This document shows positions 15,728 to 26,263 of a stretch of DNA of 64,000 nucleotides, piece after piece. The DNA comes from Blastomussa wellsi. Lineage: Eukaryota > Cnidaria > Anthozoa > Scleractinia > Plerogyridae. The position numbers and the translations under genes are program-made. A model generated the notes under the pieces. That model saw nothing but the letters and a program-made list of their open reading frames with translations, had not been told where the DNA came from and made no database searches. The stretch's first letter is position 1. Each line of letters opens with the position of its first letter. The DNA is taken from assembly GCA_947652115.1 (NCBI GenBank), contig OX393565.1, positions 22,359,298 to 22,423,297 of the forward strand. Direction: 5' to 3'.

Positions 15728-17586
15728 TTTATATATTTGCTTTCACATTATAAACATTCTTGCATATTATTTTGTGGGTTCACTCTGCCCATATTGACGT
15801 TTTGTACGCCACATTTGACAGTGATTAAAATCGCTGCTAAACCGACGAATTAATTTGTACCTTCCTTTCAAATGGTAATTAGAAAATGCGAGTACACACA
15901 CTGTTTTTTTACTTGATCGAGGGAGCGCAGTTTTATTAGTTTCCGATATGCATGTGGCTACTTTGTTGTTATTGTCGAGGATACAGAAATTCACTATTCA
16001 AGCTAAGCTCAAACCACGCTCATACATATCGTCCCTACCCCATTTCATTCGGAACTACTAAATTCGCAGTTACAGGGACAGCAAGTTCAGGTACTCCAGA
16101 CTGATGGAAGCTACAAACTCGGACAAATATCCAGTCGCACAAAACAGACGATGCTTACAGTAACTGCACTAAGAAAGCTCAATTCCTAATAACTAAGCGA
16201 GCTTCTTTCAGTGTTTGCATAGTCGTTTACAAATAATTATAGAATCGTTGCTCGATACTTTCAGTCCATTGCTCTTCTTCTAAAGTTTCATTACAAATCG
16301 GTTTTCGACCTCTCTTACCGCATCACTTGTTTTCCTGCTTTTGCTGTCCTTTCGAAATCCACTCATGTTGATTCTTGCCTCTGTTCAGTAATCTCAAACG
16401 GCTCTTATGTAAATAACTCGAAATTATCGACGCCTTTATTGGTATTCAATAGTCAATAGTTATTCTTATCATTCCTGGTCAATATCTGGCCTTTGTGACG
16501 TCATTTATTCCTCGTTTGTGTTGACGCATAAGCAGCTTACTGTACAATCTATCATTACCAACGAAAATTGTGTTTGGACGAAAGAATGCTTTGCATGTAA
16601 ATTTTTCAATGAGCTGTTTGCTCATGTTGGAAATAATTGCTTATAACATGAAGTTTAATCCCGTCTGTTATTTCATGATAGAAAGTTCGAAGTCCAGAAA
16701 CTGCAGCAAGCAACCGTTAGAAACAATGTTAAGTCGTAGTTTTCTGGGTGCAGTATTCGACATATCGAAGCTATTAAAGGGAGAAGGGGCTTATAGGAGA
16801 CTATCTGAAATGCTTGCAGTGAAACAGGCTCTTGGGCCCTTGGTCAAAATGGTTTTGGACAGCCGATGTTGCACGCGCTCCGGCTCATGTTAAATGCAAA
16901 CCATTGCGCTGTCTTTTTGCATGTAAAAGGCAGGCATTATAACGTCATTTGTTCAAACTTCACCCCCAAGCTCGTTTACGTGGATCATTGTCAAGGCTCT
17001 TTCACCTTTGGGAATTCAATCATGATAACATTTTCAGGTTGGCACTCCGAAAGCGGGGTTTGGGGGCGAAACTAAAACATGTAAAACTCAATTCTTACTG
17101 GAGTCCTTTCTCCCAATTACTCCGGATATTCTAGAGAAATGATTACAAATGTAATGTAATGGACAAATTAAATAAAAAATTAACGATTTTCATGGTAAAA
17201 AGAAAAATGTTAAGCCATGTGAACGAGCAGATCATCCCTGGGCGGGAGAAGGGAGGGGCGCCAAAGCTTCAGTTCCCCAGCAATTCACGCCAAATAGATG
17301 TATGTGCATACACGGCATGGCGCAGCGTTGCCAAAGCAACTGGGCCCGTGAGATGGGAAATTAGGGTGTGTTTGTGTTTGTTTTTTTAAGGCTATTGACA
17401 AACATGAACAGCATACCAATGTAGTGACGACCTCAACGAGGAATGATTGCGTGACGCACCTAACACTGGGACTGGGATATGGTCACTGGGACGCTTTCCA
17501 TAGAAGTGCGTCACGTAAGATTCCTCAGAATTAGTATCGCTGCGAATTCCTCAAGATCATCAAAACTACAAGGCAAGTGAATGAAG
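15728..17586. other. Spacer with no supported gene
   Basis: Short open frames at 16570-16893 and 16866-17075 (+) match no family I know, have no splice context and are probably chance. The first exon of gene B may be in this stretch. Confidence 0.4.
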
Positions 17587-17592
17587 TTTATT
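17587..17592 (-). promoter_or_regulatory. Candidate polyadenylation signal of calmodulin-like gene C
   Basis: AATAAA on the minus strand, about 165 nt downstream of the gene C stop codon (17756-17754). Confidence 0.4.
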
Positions 17593-17753
17593 CTTACACG
17601 AAAAATAAATCTACAAAATACCTTATAAACTTATAATAAACGCAGCAAGTTCGACTTTTAAAAGTCATCATAAAATAAACATTTGTCGCCCAAATGAAGT
17701 TCTGTGTAGTAGGCCTTCATCTAAAAGCGTTTCAGTCCAACAAGCATAAGCAT

Positions 17754-18196
17754 TTACTTCATCAACTCTTTCACAAACTCTGCAAAAGATAAAAAAATAT
17801 TGAGTCTCACTCTGAACTAATTAGAGAGGCATGTCTTCTGGAAATTTGACAAATAAGGGTCTTTCTCGATTAAAAAGCTACGTGGCCTGGGGCTTGAAAA
17901 AATTAAGCGCATGTTTTAAATCTGAGTCTATTCATTTCGTTCTCCTGCAATATTAACCGTTGTTGTTGCTCGTGACGTAGTTTCTTTAAGATACTTCATT
18001 CAAATTTTCCGACCAACATGGGCCACCGGCCTCTTTCAACTTTTGAGTCTACAAAAATGTCACAAATGAAAAGTTTCTTTTCACAACACTTACTGTCAAA
18101 CAATATAATTTGGTTTCATCAACTGGGTTGATAATGTGAATTGGCCACCGTAAAGAGATTCGAATCTCTTTACGGTGGCCAATTATATTGCTATAC

Positions 18197-18241
<45 letters not shown>

Positions 18242-20935
18242 CTATTCACTTACTGTCAAAGTCGATTCGACCATTGCGCTCGAGAAACTTCACTACCTCC
18301 TCGATTTCGTCTTTGGAGATCTTGATGTCTTTGCTCTGTTGTGCTACCGCCGTGAGAAGCTTCAACAGCTCGTCCTTAGTGAAATAACCTTTGTTATCGG
18401 TGTCGTATGCTTTGAAGGCGTCTCTGACTTCCTGTTCGCTTCCTTGTTTCATTTGTTTCACCATAAGTTCCGCAAACTCCTCGAAGTCAATTTCACCGCT
18501 TCCTGTAAGCAAATGCAGCACACATCAGCGTAAGTTAAACTGGAGGAATTTTTTGTAGAAACAACGTGGAAATGACTACAGCACCCCACATCTACACCTT
18601 GCCATTCACCTCCCAAACACTCTCTTTTTACAAGATTCATAATTTTGTTCTGTGCTTCTTTCAGCAATTTAACTCTGGGCTCACACCAATTTTTCAACAA
18701 TGACCAAATAGAGGAAATATCTAACAAGTTTAAGCTTCTTTTTTGATAAAGCAATTTTTTCATACATCAGTATGTCATAATAAGTGCAAAACCCTCTGCA
18801 AGCGTCCTTAGCAACCACTTGGTTTGTCACGCAAACCACGCAAACCAACACACGCTTTTCGAGTGTTAGGCACTGAATGTATGGACACAACTGATAGCAA
18901 AACACTGTGCTGACTTTTTTCAGAAAGAAAAGAGAAAAAGAGAAAAGAGAAAGAGAAAAACGGGAACAAAAGGAATAGGAGCGGATTCCATGTGTCACGC
19001 AAGGGCAAGGGAGGTTTTCACGATTTCTGGTAACGCACCATCCTCGTCTACTTCCGACAGCATGTCCTTCACTTCGTCCTTCGTGGCCATCATCCCGAGG
19101 TTCTTCATGACGAGGAGCAACTCGTCTGTCGTGATGGTCTCACTGTTATCCACGTCAAAGATTTTGAACGCATCTTTGAATTCTGGTATAATAAAAGGAT
19201 GAAAATTAGTGGGTTAAATGCAAACAACCGAGCAAATTTACTCGTTCGTTCCCTTGCAAGAATGGTAATTTTCATATTATAGCCATTATTTGGGAGGTCA
19301 CACAGAGCATTGCGTGACGGCCCAAGAATGGAGACTCAGTTACGACTGTTTTCGATGAAAATTATTTTGGACGTTTTCAAGGCAACATCTGTGATGATTA
19401 TAGCTACCTGTACGATAGCAATAATGACTGAAACAAACAACAAGCTATGAAAGCTTCACATTCATTTGTCACGGACAGGTAAAGATAACGTGACAATCGG
19501 TTGACAGTAACGTGACACGTCTCACATATGTTAGATCATACAATAAGCTCTCACCCTTCAGCTGCTCTGGTGACAGTGACGCCGACTAAGGGGAACGAAA
19601 CAAATACAAATTTAGTGTCATACAACATACAGTGCCCTCCTTTGAGAAATCCTGGGGAGAAATAAATGCATTGTCATCGTCACGCAACATACCGCTTATC
19701 AGTGTAACGAAACATACTGTCAACCCCTGAAGAGGACTTTGACGCGGCACAAGTGTGTTTCGGTTTGCACAAGCAAATTAAATAAAAAGAAACAAACGAA
19801 AAAATGAACAACTGAATGAAGTTAAACGACATAATTGCGTGACTTTTCCACGGCACGCGCACGACAGACATTCCAAAATATCTCATAATCACATTTTGCG
19901 TCGAATGTATCTTTCCGACAAAACCATTTATGAACTGAAATGTGGCAACAGAAAATTAACTTTCCCACTGCTTTTTTGTTAATCAACGATATGCTATGAG
20001 AACGAAAACAACGATACGTGATGCATCAATATTTCGTCTGTTTAGGATTTTTAGAATTGACAAGAACGAAAATAGTACGACGAAACACTGAACGCTGAGA
20101 TCAACAAATCAAGACAAACCGTTACAAACAACGAATTCCGCTGTTATTCTTCATCTCCTTACATTTATTGACTGAAGATCTCTTGCTTCAATTTTGTGAT
20201 CTAAAGAGACTCAGTTTTCAAATGGGGATAAATCAGTGAGTTTTCGTTTCATCTGTTTGCGTACTGCACACCATACCGCGAAACATACAAACATTGTACA
20301 CATGTCGGTTTCTTTTACTCCAAAGCTGTAGCTCAACGTTGAGAGTCCAGCGATCGAAAGCCAAGAACTGCTTAATTCTGTAGGCTGGAGAAAAATCACG
20401 CCAAATCGCCGCATTGTTTACATTCCTTCATCAAGAACTGAACATGCATAGTGTAATTTGCTGTTTGCCCGTACAACTTGTAGTAAACATTTTCATGATC
20501 AGTAATTTTTACTCATGGCAGTCTATATGCTAGGCATTTTACGGGAACCAGAGACGATTCTCTGACCTACAAAATAGTGAGATGAACACGAAGTATAATT
20601 CAGACAAGGCGAAACTAATTTTCAGGGCGGTGGATCATGCGTTGGTGATGAAGATCGTGGATAGAAAATGGTCTGTTTCGAATTTGAATCTCTGTAATAC
20701 GTCGAAATTAATCCACTGCCTCTCTGAATACAATGATTACCGTTAAAAGGTTACCGCTTTATACTGTGTTACATAAATCTGTTAGCCCGAAGGTTTTACG
20801 GTTCGGCTTTGTCAAGATTATTAGAAACATCGGGCAAGAAAATTTACTTTAGAAAGTCGCTCACCGAACGCTAAGTTCATAACCAATAAAAACAATGAAC
20901 AAGTTAAGTAAAATTCTCTTACCATTTTGTTGTCG
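17754..20935 (-). CDS. Calmodulin-like EF-hand protein C, complete, five exons
   Basis: Exons, on the minus strand: 20935-20933 (ATG alone, donor GTAAGAGA), 19585-19555 (31 nt), 19182-19039 (144 nt), 18502-18254 (249 nt) and 17779-17754 (26 nt, ending KFVKELMK and TAA). The total is 453 nt, or 150 aa. Introns 2-4 are phase 1, as in calmodulin. Only EF2 (DEDGSGEIDFEE) is canonical. EF1 (DVDNSETITTDE) lacks the central glycine, EF3 (DTDNKGYFTKDE) has lysine at position 5, and the fourth loop (around ERNGRIDFD) has lost its first aspartate. It resembles divergent, troponin C-like calmodulin relatives and probably binds one or two calcium ions. The donor of the 249-nt exon lies inside a target-site duplication from an inserted element. 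Confidence 0.88.
18101..18246 (+). mobile_element. TAATTTGGTT-family insertion that duplicated a 5' splice site
   Basis: The 146-bp insert carries the family tract ATAATTTGGTTTCATCAACT, a collapsed inverted repeat around GAGATTCGAATCTC, and the family 3' end CTTACCCCCTCT. It is flanked by an exact 14-bp direct repeat, cacttactgtcaaa (18087-18100 and 18247-18260). On the minus strand this is tttgaca/gtaagtg, which is the exon-intron junction of calmodulin-like gene C. Confidence 0.85.
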
Positions 20936-22094
20936 GATGTTTAAATCGCTTAACACTGATTTACACGAAAAATACAGCGATCGCACAGAGTGCAGCTAGT
21001 GAATGCAACTCGAAATGGGAATGGTGCCGCAAACAATAAAATAACACAAATTCCCTGTCTTAATTCAGTGTCATTGTATTTCAGAGATAATTATTGTGTT
21101 CAATCAACCATGTATTGTACATTGTGTCTCTCGGGGGGAGGGGGCGTTCAATGGTTTGCAAATTTTTAATCCTGTGCTTCTTACGAACAAAGGCCCTTTG
21201 AAATTTTACGAAGAAAAATAACTATTTATTATAGCCAAATCGAAAAATTAACTTCCCTTCAAATATCTCAGTTATCATTTGCTTAACAAAATCGTCCCTT
21301 CTCCAGATAGCACGACTTGTCCCGTCAGTGCTGAAATTCCATCGTTTATTTGGTAACGCAATCGTGTTTTCCAAATCTGTTCCAAAACACCCGTCTATTG
21401 CATTGGTTTATTTCTTTCCTAAACATTCAGCAATGTAAAATTGAAAGTGTTTTTCCTTTAACTGGGTTGTTGGTCTTAAAGATAGTTCAGAGCGTTATTT
21501 AGGAAAACATGCTTTTCGATTTGAGATTCGTGACTTCTCGGGTGACGTTTGGATATTTAATTAAATCACGCATTAATCGTCGCATTAACTTACCATGTAT
21601 GGGCAATGAAATGAGATAATATGCAGGTTTTGGGAGGGCCGAGAGCTATTTACGTAGAAAACTCAAAAACGCACGTCTCTTGAGTCTCGGATGCGAGAAA
21701 CGTGGATAATCGCGCACCACACCAACCACTCGCGAGAAACCGCTTCGCGAACGGGAACTGGAGAACCGGCTTCCAACAAATGGTTTATTTGTTTTTCCGT
21801 GATCAACTCCGACTCCCAAGGTTACGAGCAGTTCATTGAGTGTGAGGCCCCCTCCTCCGGGCCTCATACATCCAGCACAAGTTTACTTTTATACAATAGC
21901 GAACTGCGCGGGAAGTCTAAAAGTAGAGTAGAATGCAAATTATTGGACTCCAGCGAGACTCGGAAAACATTAGCGCGTTCTGAGAGAAACACAGGGAATG
22001 TAGGCGAAGCTTTCGTTTCAAAAGTGTTTTATTTAGGAACACCGGCTTTCGCGCTTGAAGAAATCTTCAAAATCGGTTTGGCTTGTCTGTACAA
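20936..22094. other. Spacer with no supported gene
   Basis: Likely holds the promoter and 5' UTR of calmodulin-like gene C near 20936-21050. An open frame at 21691-22371 (+) runs into the palindrome and satellite further on and matches no known family, so I do not call it. Confidence 0.4.
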
Positions 22095-22156
22095 CCTCGT
22101 TCCCAGGGACCTCTCTCTTCCTCCCGGGAGGAAGAGAGAGGTCCCTGGGAACGAGG
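22095..22156. repeat. Perfect 62-bp palindrome
   Basis: Two 31-bp arms with no loop, centred on CCC/GGG at 22125/22126 and containing CTCGTTCCCAGGGACCTCTC. The related word CCTGGGAACGAG recurs singly near 53169 and 56921 and inverted near 45297, so the palindrome comes from a dispersed family. Confidence 0.9.
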
Positions 22157-22240
22157 GAACGTCGAACGTCACTCGCGCGCTTCGCTATTCTTTGTTCCAG
22201 CACATATACCGTAAAATTCCGGTTATAAGCCCCCCTCCCT

Positions 22241-23060
22241 ACGGTGGCCCACAAGTTCACTCCGATTTCCAAACGACACTCCGAATTCCGAATCTCACTC
22301 CTAATTGTGAATACTCACTCCGAATTCTAAAACCTCACTTCGAATTCAAAAACCTCACTCCCAATTCTTAAACCTTACTCCGAATTCAAAAACCTCACTC
22401 CGAATTCAAAAACCTCACTCCGAATTCTAAACCTCACTCCGAATTCAAAAACCTCACTCCGAATTCTAAAACCTCACTCCCAATTCAAAAACCTCACTCC
22501 GAATTCAAAAACCTCACTCCGAATTTTAAAACCTCACTCCGAATTCAAAAACTTACTCCGAATTCTAAAACCTCACTCCGAATTCAAAAACCTCACTCCG
22601 AATTCAAAAACCTCACTCCGAATTCTAAAACCTCACTCCCAATTCAAAAACCTCACTCCGAATTCTAAAAGTGGCAAGGGACTGGATCGATCTATCAGCT
22701 ATCATGCATCATGGNNNNNNNNNNNNNNNNNNNNNNNNNNNNNNNNNNNNNNNNNNNNNNNNNNNNNNNNNNNNNNNNNNNNNNNNNNNNNNNNNNNNNN
22801 NNNNNNNNNNNNNNNNNNNNNNNNNNNNNNNNNNNNNNNNNNNNNNNNNNNNNNNNNNNNNNNNNNNNNNNNNNNNNNNNNNNNNNNNNNNNNNNNNNNN
22901 NNNNNNNNNNNNNNAATTCGAAGTGAGGTTTTAGAATTCGGAGTGAGGTTTTTGAATTCGGAGTGAGGTTTTAGAATTCGGAGTGAGTATTCAGAATTAG
23001 GAGTGAGGTTCGGAATTCGGAGTGTCGTTTGGAAATCGGAGTGCACTTGTGGGCCACCGT
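22241..23060. repeat. Foldback with mirrored 20-bp satellite arms
   Basis: It starts ACGGTGGCCCACAAG and ends with the complement CTTGTGGGCCACCGT. The left arm runs through about 20 copies of ACCTCACTCCGAATTCAAAA variants (20-bp period, each with an EcoRI-type GAATTC). After the gap the right arm has the same satellite reversed. The mirrored array explains why the assembly broke here. Confidence 0.85.
22715..22914. other. Assembly gap (200 N)
   Basis: Exactly 200 undetermined bases between opposite arms of the satellite foldback. The true size is unknown. Confidence 0.99.
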
Positions 23061-23943
23061 ACCTCCCCGCTTATAAGCTTCCCCCGGTTAGAGGGCCATC
23101 TACTTGGAAACAAAAAAATACATCCGGTTATAAGACCCCTCTAGTTTCCTTGTTTTCTAAGTACTCTCGCAGAACCCTGAACTACTTCAAAGACAAAATA
23201 GGAAATATTGCGGAACAATAACTTTATTATATTGTCCATCCTAATATTAAGATCTTGTCAAATGCCGTTAGAGCAAATTTTCAATGTTTTACTGTTGATG
23301 GCGTCAACTGTGAATAGCATATCAAAGAGCTCTGTTATTGTACATGGTTTATGGAGATGAAAATGCACTCTGTGCCTCGTATTCCCATCAACACTGTTGG
23401 CATCACCCTCATTTGCCACTGCTGTGATTTATTTCGAAACGTTTTTTATTCCCCTTATAAGCCCCCGCCGGATGTTAGCCCCTCCGTTTATAAACCCACA
23501 CAAAACCCCTTACGAAGCGTATAAGCCCAGGGTTTATAACCGGAATTACGGTAATCAGTTGAAAGATTGGAACTTTTCACTGACATCGAAGCCGAGAAAT
23601 CTACAGGGACAATTCGTATGTCTGTTTCTAGTGTTCTCATTAGAAAAGTGTTTATTGAGTTTGAAGGCGAGTGGAAACTCTGTTAAAACTGAAAGTGTTT
23701 AAACAGCTGACAAAATTAGTTATGGATTCTCTTTGTTAAAATTTGAAGTCACCATCACTTTGCACTTTGTTGTGCAAAACCACGGCAACGTTATTCAGCA
23801 GATCTTTATTTCAGCACGATTTCGAAAAATATATACTAAAAGAGAAATGGAACTGATCGATTTGACAAATCTCGTGTCATTAGCTAAAACGACTGAACAA
23901 CTCCGAAATCTTCTTGGAAAGAGTAGTTTCGTCTTTGCCTTGA

Positions 23944-24034
23944 AGGTACTTATAATTGAATAAAAACCACTTTTATGGCTCTTAGCAATTATTTAAGGTA
24001 AGCTAAGAAACAGTCATTATTTTAGCAATCCTTG
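23944..24034 (+). promoter_or_regulatory. 91-bp upstream block, identical before two three-finger genes
   Basis: By eye, bases 23944-24034 are identical to 25997-26087. The following ~150 bp up to each ATG are similar but diverged, and both contain an inverted CCAAT word (GATTGGTTGAC / GATTGGCTGAC). The block may be a promoter carried by the tandem gene duplication. Confidence 0.5.
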
Positions 24035-24190
24035 TGGCATTTTCAGTTGCTCTAGCAACTATTTACAGCAAACTTAATCTGATTGGTTGACGAATTAACA
24101 GGGAGTCAGCATTTTCAAATATTAGGAGCATCGATCACTGAGCATTGAATAAACCCTAACTACCTTTCCTACCTTCAAGAGTCAGACAAG

Positions 24191-25886
24191 ATGAAAATAC
24201 AAAAGATCGCTTGCGTTCTCTTGATCATCGCAATTCATTGCGGTAAGTGGCTATATAAACAGTTGCAGTGTTAGATACTCTTTGTGGAAAAATTAGTGAG
24301 CAATGCTCGTTAGTAGATAGAACTACGAAGGAACAGTTTTTGTTAGAAACATTGCTAAAAGCAACAACTCTTTTTCCCGTTAAATTTGCTAACCTTACGA
24401 ACCAGTGAACGTATCTTTTAACCGGATGAAGTTCAATGGTATTGCACGGCATGGTTAGAGTATTTACCTGTTAGTACTTTCCCTTTTTCAATTTTGATGA
24501 TATTTACCCTTATCCCTAGGTTCCATTGAATAATTTTTATGTTTCGAAAAACAGAAAATATCACTTCCATATCGGTTCTCATGCATCCTGCAATTAATTT
24601 TTAATTGAAACGAGTTTATTCTGGCAAATGCAACCAATTCGAACAAAAGACGAACGGTCTGTTACGTAAACTTGTTCAAGAAATCAAAGATAAGACGAAT
24701 GAGTTCAACCGAAGGCAGGCATACAACACCATGGAAAAGGAATCCATGCAGGCATGGCAAAAGATTGAGGTAGTCGGCGCACTGTATGCCTTAAAGGAGC
24801 ACTGTTACAGTATTTTGGTGTCATTTTACGCGGAAATGTGTTCCCGCATCAATGGAAACCCAAAAATAATTGTGTAGTTTTGCTACCTAGGACAATATCA
24901 CTACTACACTGAATCCGTTTATTGCCGCCTATCACCCAGGATGGCAAGGATAGAATGGAATGAAATTTGAAAAAACTAGCCAGTTTTTCAAATTCTAGAG
25001 TCATTCCTTGAAAATCTGAGTCACAATTCGTTTTATATCTTCCTGTTAGTCCTTCAGGAACATTTTGGACACGAGTCAAGGTACCAGGTAATGATCTTAG
25101 CAACGAACAAAGCTGAAAGCATCAAAACCCCTGTGACAGTACCCCTTCACGCCTTGCTGAGAGTAGAGAGGAAACGTGACAGTTATTTTAGCGTTAAATC
25201 GAGGCAGGGACGTGGAGATGGTACGGGGGGATAAACTGGCCGATAGATCACAGAGAAACAGCAAAATCGGATAACTGATTTCACCTATATTGCGCAGGAC
25301 ACCCAACTTGTGCACGGTTAACCAACACAAAATTAGATTTGCGTTCTCATTCATGAAACGCAATACCACGTTCATACCACCAAGCACTAAGGTTATACAA
25401 AAAGGTTGCATTTACATTATTCTACTCGGCCATACTCAATGACAAAGAACACTGTAAATTTTGCTTCCGCAAAATGTCCCTCGTCAAAATGCTCTTCGTT
25501 AACTGCTTTTTTTTCGTTTTTTTTTTCCAGCATGGAGCTTGAAGTGCCTAGCGTGCTACAGCACAATTTCATGGGCGGAATGTAACGCTACGAACATTGA
25601 GTGTCCTCCGACTTTCGACCAGTGCATCAAACTCCATTTTAAAGCTGGTGAATAAGACTGGTACTTAAAGGGCTGCTCTCCCAAGCAAGCATGCGAGAGC
25701 TCCGAAAATCCCATATGCAAAGAGGGCGCGGGGCATGACGTCACTTGTGACATCTCATGCTGTGCTGACAAAGATAACTGCAACGCCGGTTCAGCTTTCC
25801 ATGTTAGCAGTTTCATATTGTTGACATGCACCCTGGCGTCGATGTTGAGATTTGTATTTTGCTCCCGTGCCGGGCGAAATATTTAA
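24191..25886 (+). pseudogene. Three-finger (Ly6/uPAR-like) gene 1, with mid-domain stop
   Basis: Exon 1, 24191-24242 (52 nt, phase 1), encodes a signal peptide (MKIQKIACVLLIIAIHC). Exon 2 starts at 25531 after a long pyrimidine tract and CAG. It encodes a 12-cysteine domain ending in CCADKDNCNAG, then a hydrophobic tail of GPI-signal type, stopping at 25884-25886. An in-frame TAA at 25653-25655 falls after 'HFKAGE', halfway through the domain, where intact relatives continue straight on to the next cysteine. Downstream the frame, all later cysteines and the tail are preserved, so the lesion looks recent, or it is an allele or a sequencing error. The intact form would be a small extracellular membrane-anchored protein; the ligand is unknown. 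It is the upstream half of a tandem duplication with gene 2. Confidence 0.75.
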
Positions 25887-25996
25887 CAATGTTGGGAGGG
25901 GTTAACGTCCTGATGTGAAGTTAATCTGGAAGAAATTTTAAACTTTTTAAATATAAATCAGTTATTGAGAACAATGTGAGATGTTTGGAATAGAAT

Positions 25997-26087
25997 AGGT
26001 ACTTATAATTGAATAAAAACCACTTTTATGGCTCTTAGCAATTATTTAAGGTAAGCTAAGAAACAGTCATTATTTTAGCAATCCTTG
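25997..26087 (+). promoter_or_regulatory. Second copy of the 91-bp upstream block
   Basis: Identical by eye to 23944-24034 and about 177 bp before the ATG of three-finger gene 2. Confidence 0.5.
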
Positions 26088-26263
26088 CGACATTTTCAGT
26101 TTCTCTGGCAACAGTTTAAAGCAAACCCTATCCGATTGGCTGACCAAATTAACAGCGAGTGGCCACTTAGCTTCGCAATCAGAATTTTCAGATATTTGGG
26201 GCATTGATCACTGAAGATTAAAAAAAGCCTACATAACTTTCCTTCTTTCAATAGCCTGACAAG

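Larger units (their letters stand above)
22207..23553. mobile_element. Non-autonomous TIR element containing a nested foldback
   Basis: The ends read TACCGTAAAATTCCGGTTAT on the left and, inverted, TACCGTAATTCCGGTTATAA on the right. Inner copies of TTATAAG(C)CCC occur at several places. The foldback at 22241-23060 is inserted near the left end. Short open frames here carry no recognisable domain. Confidence 0.6.

Noticed and set aside
16904..16908. ATG/GT as first exon of calmodulin-like gene B
   Set aside because: The donor GTTTGC is weak and nothing else supports it, so the start is left open.
21691..22371. 226-aa open frame
   Set aside because: It runs through a palindrome and satellite DNA, has no recognisable domain and no splice context.
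22671..23046. Open frames across the N run
   Set aside because: They consist mostly of undetermined bases.
23733..23963. 76-aa open frame before three-finger gene 1
   Set aside because: Its 3' end overlaps the duplicated 91-bp block, and it has no homologous frame before gene 2.
24605..24877. 90-aa open frame in the intron of three-finger gene 1
   Set aside because: Similar but frame-broken sequence occurs in the intron of gene 2 (about 26690-26770), as expected of duplicated non-coding intron DNA.
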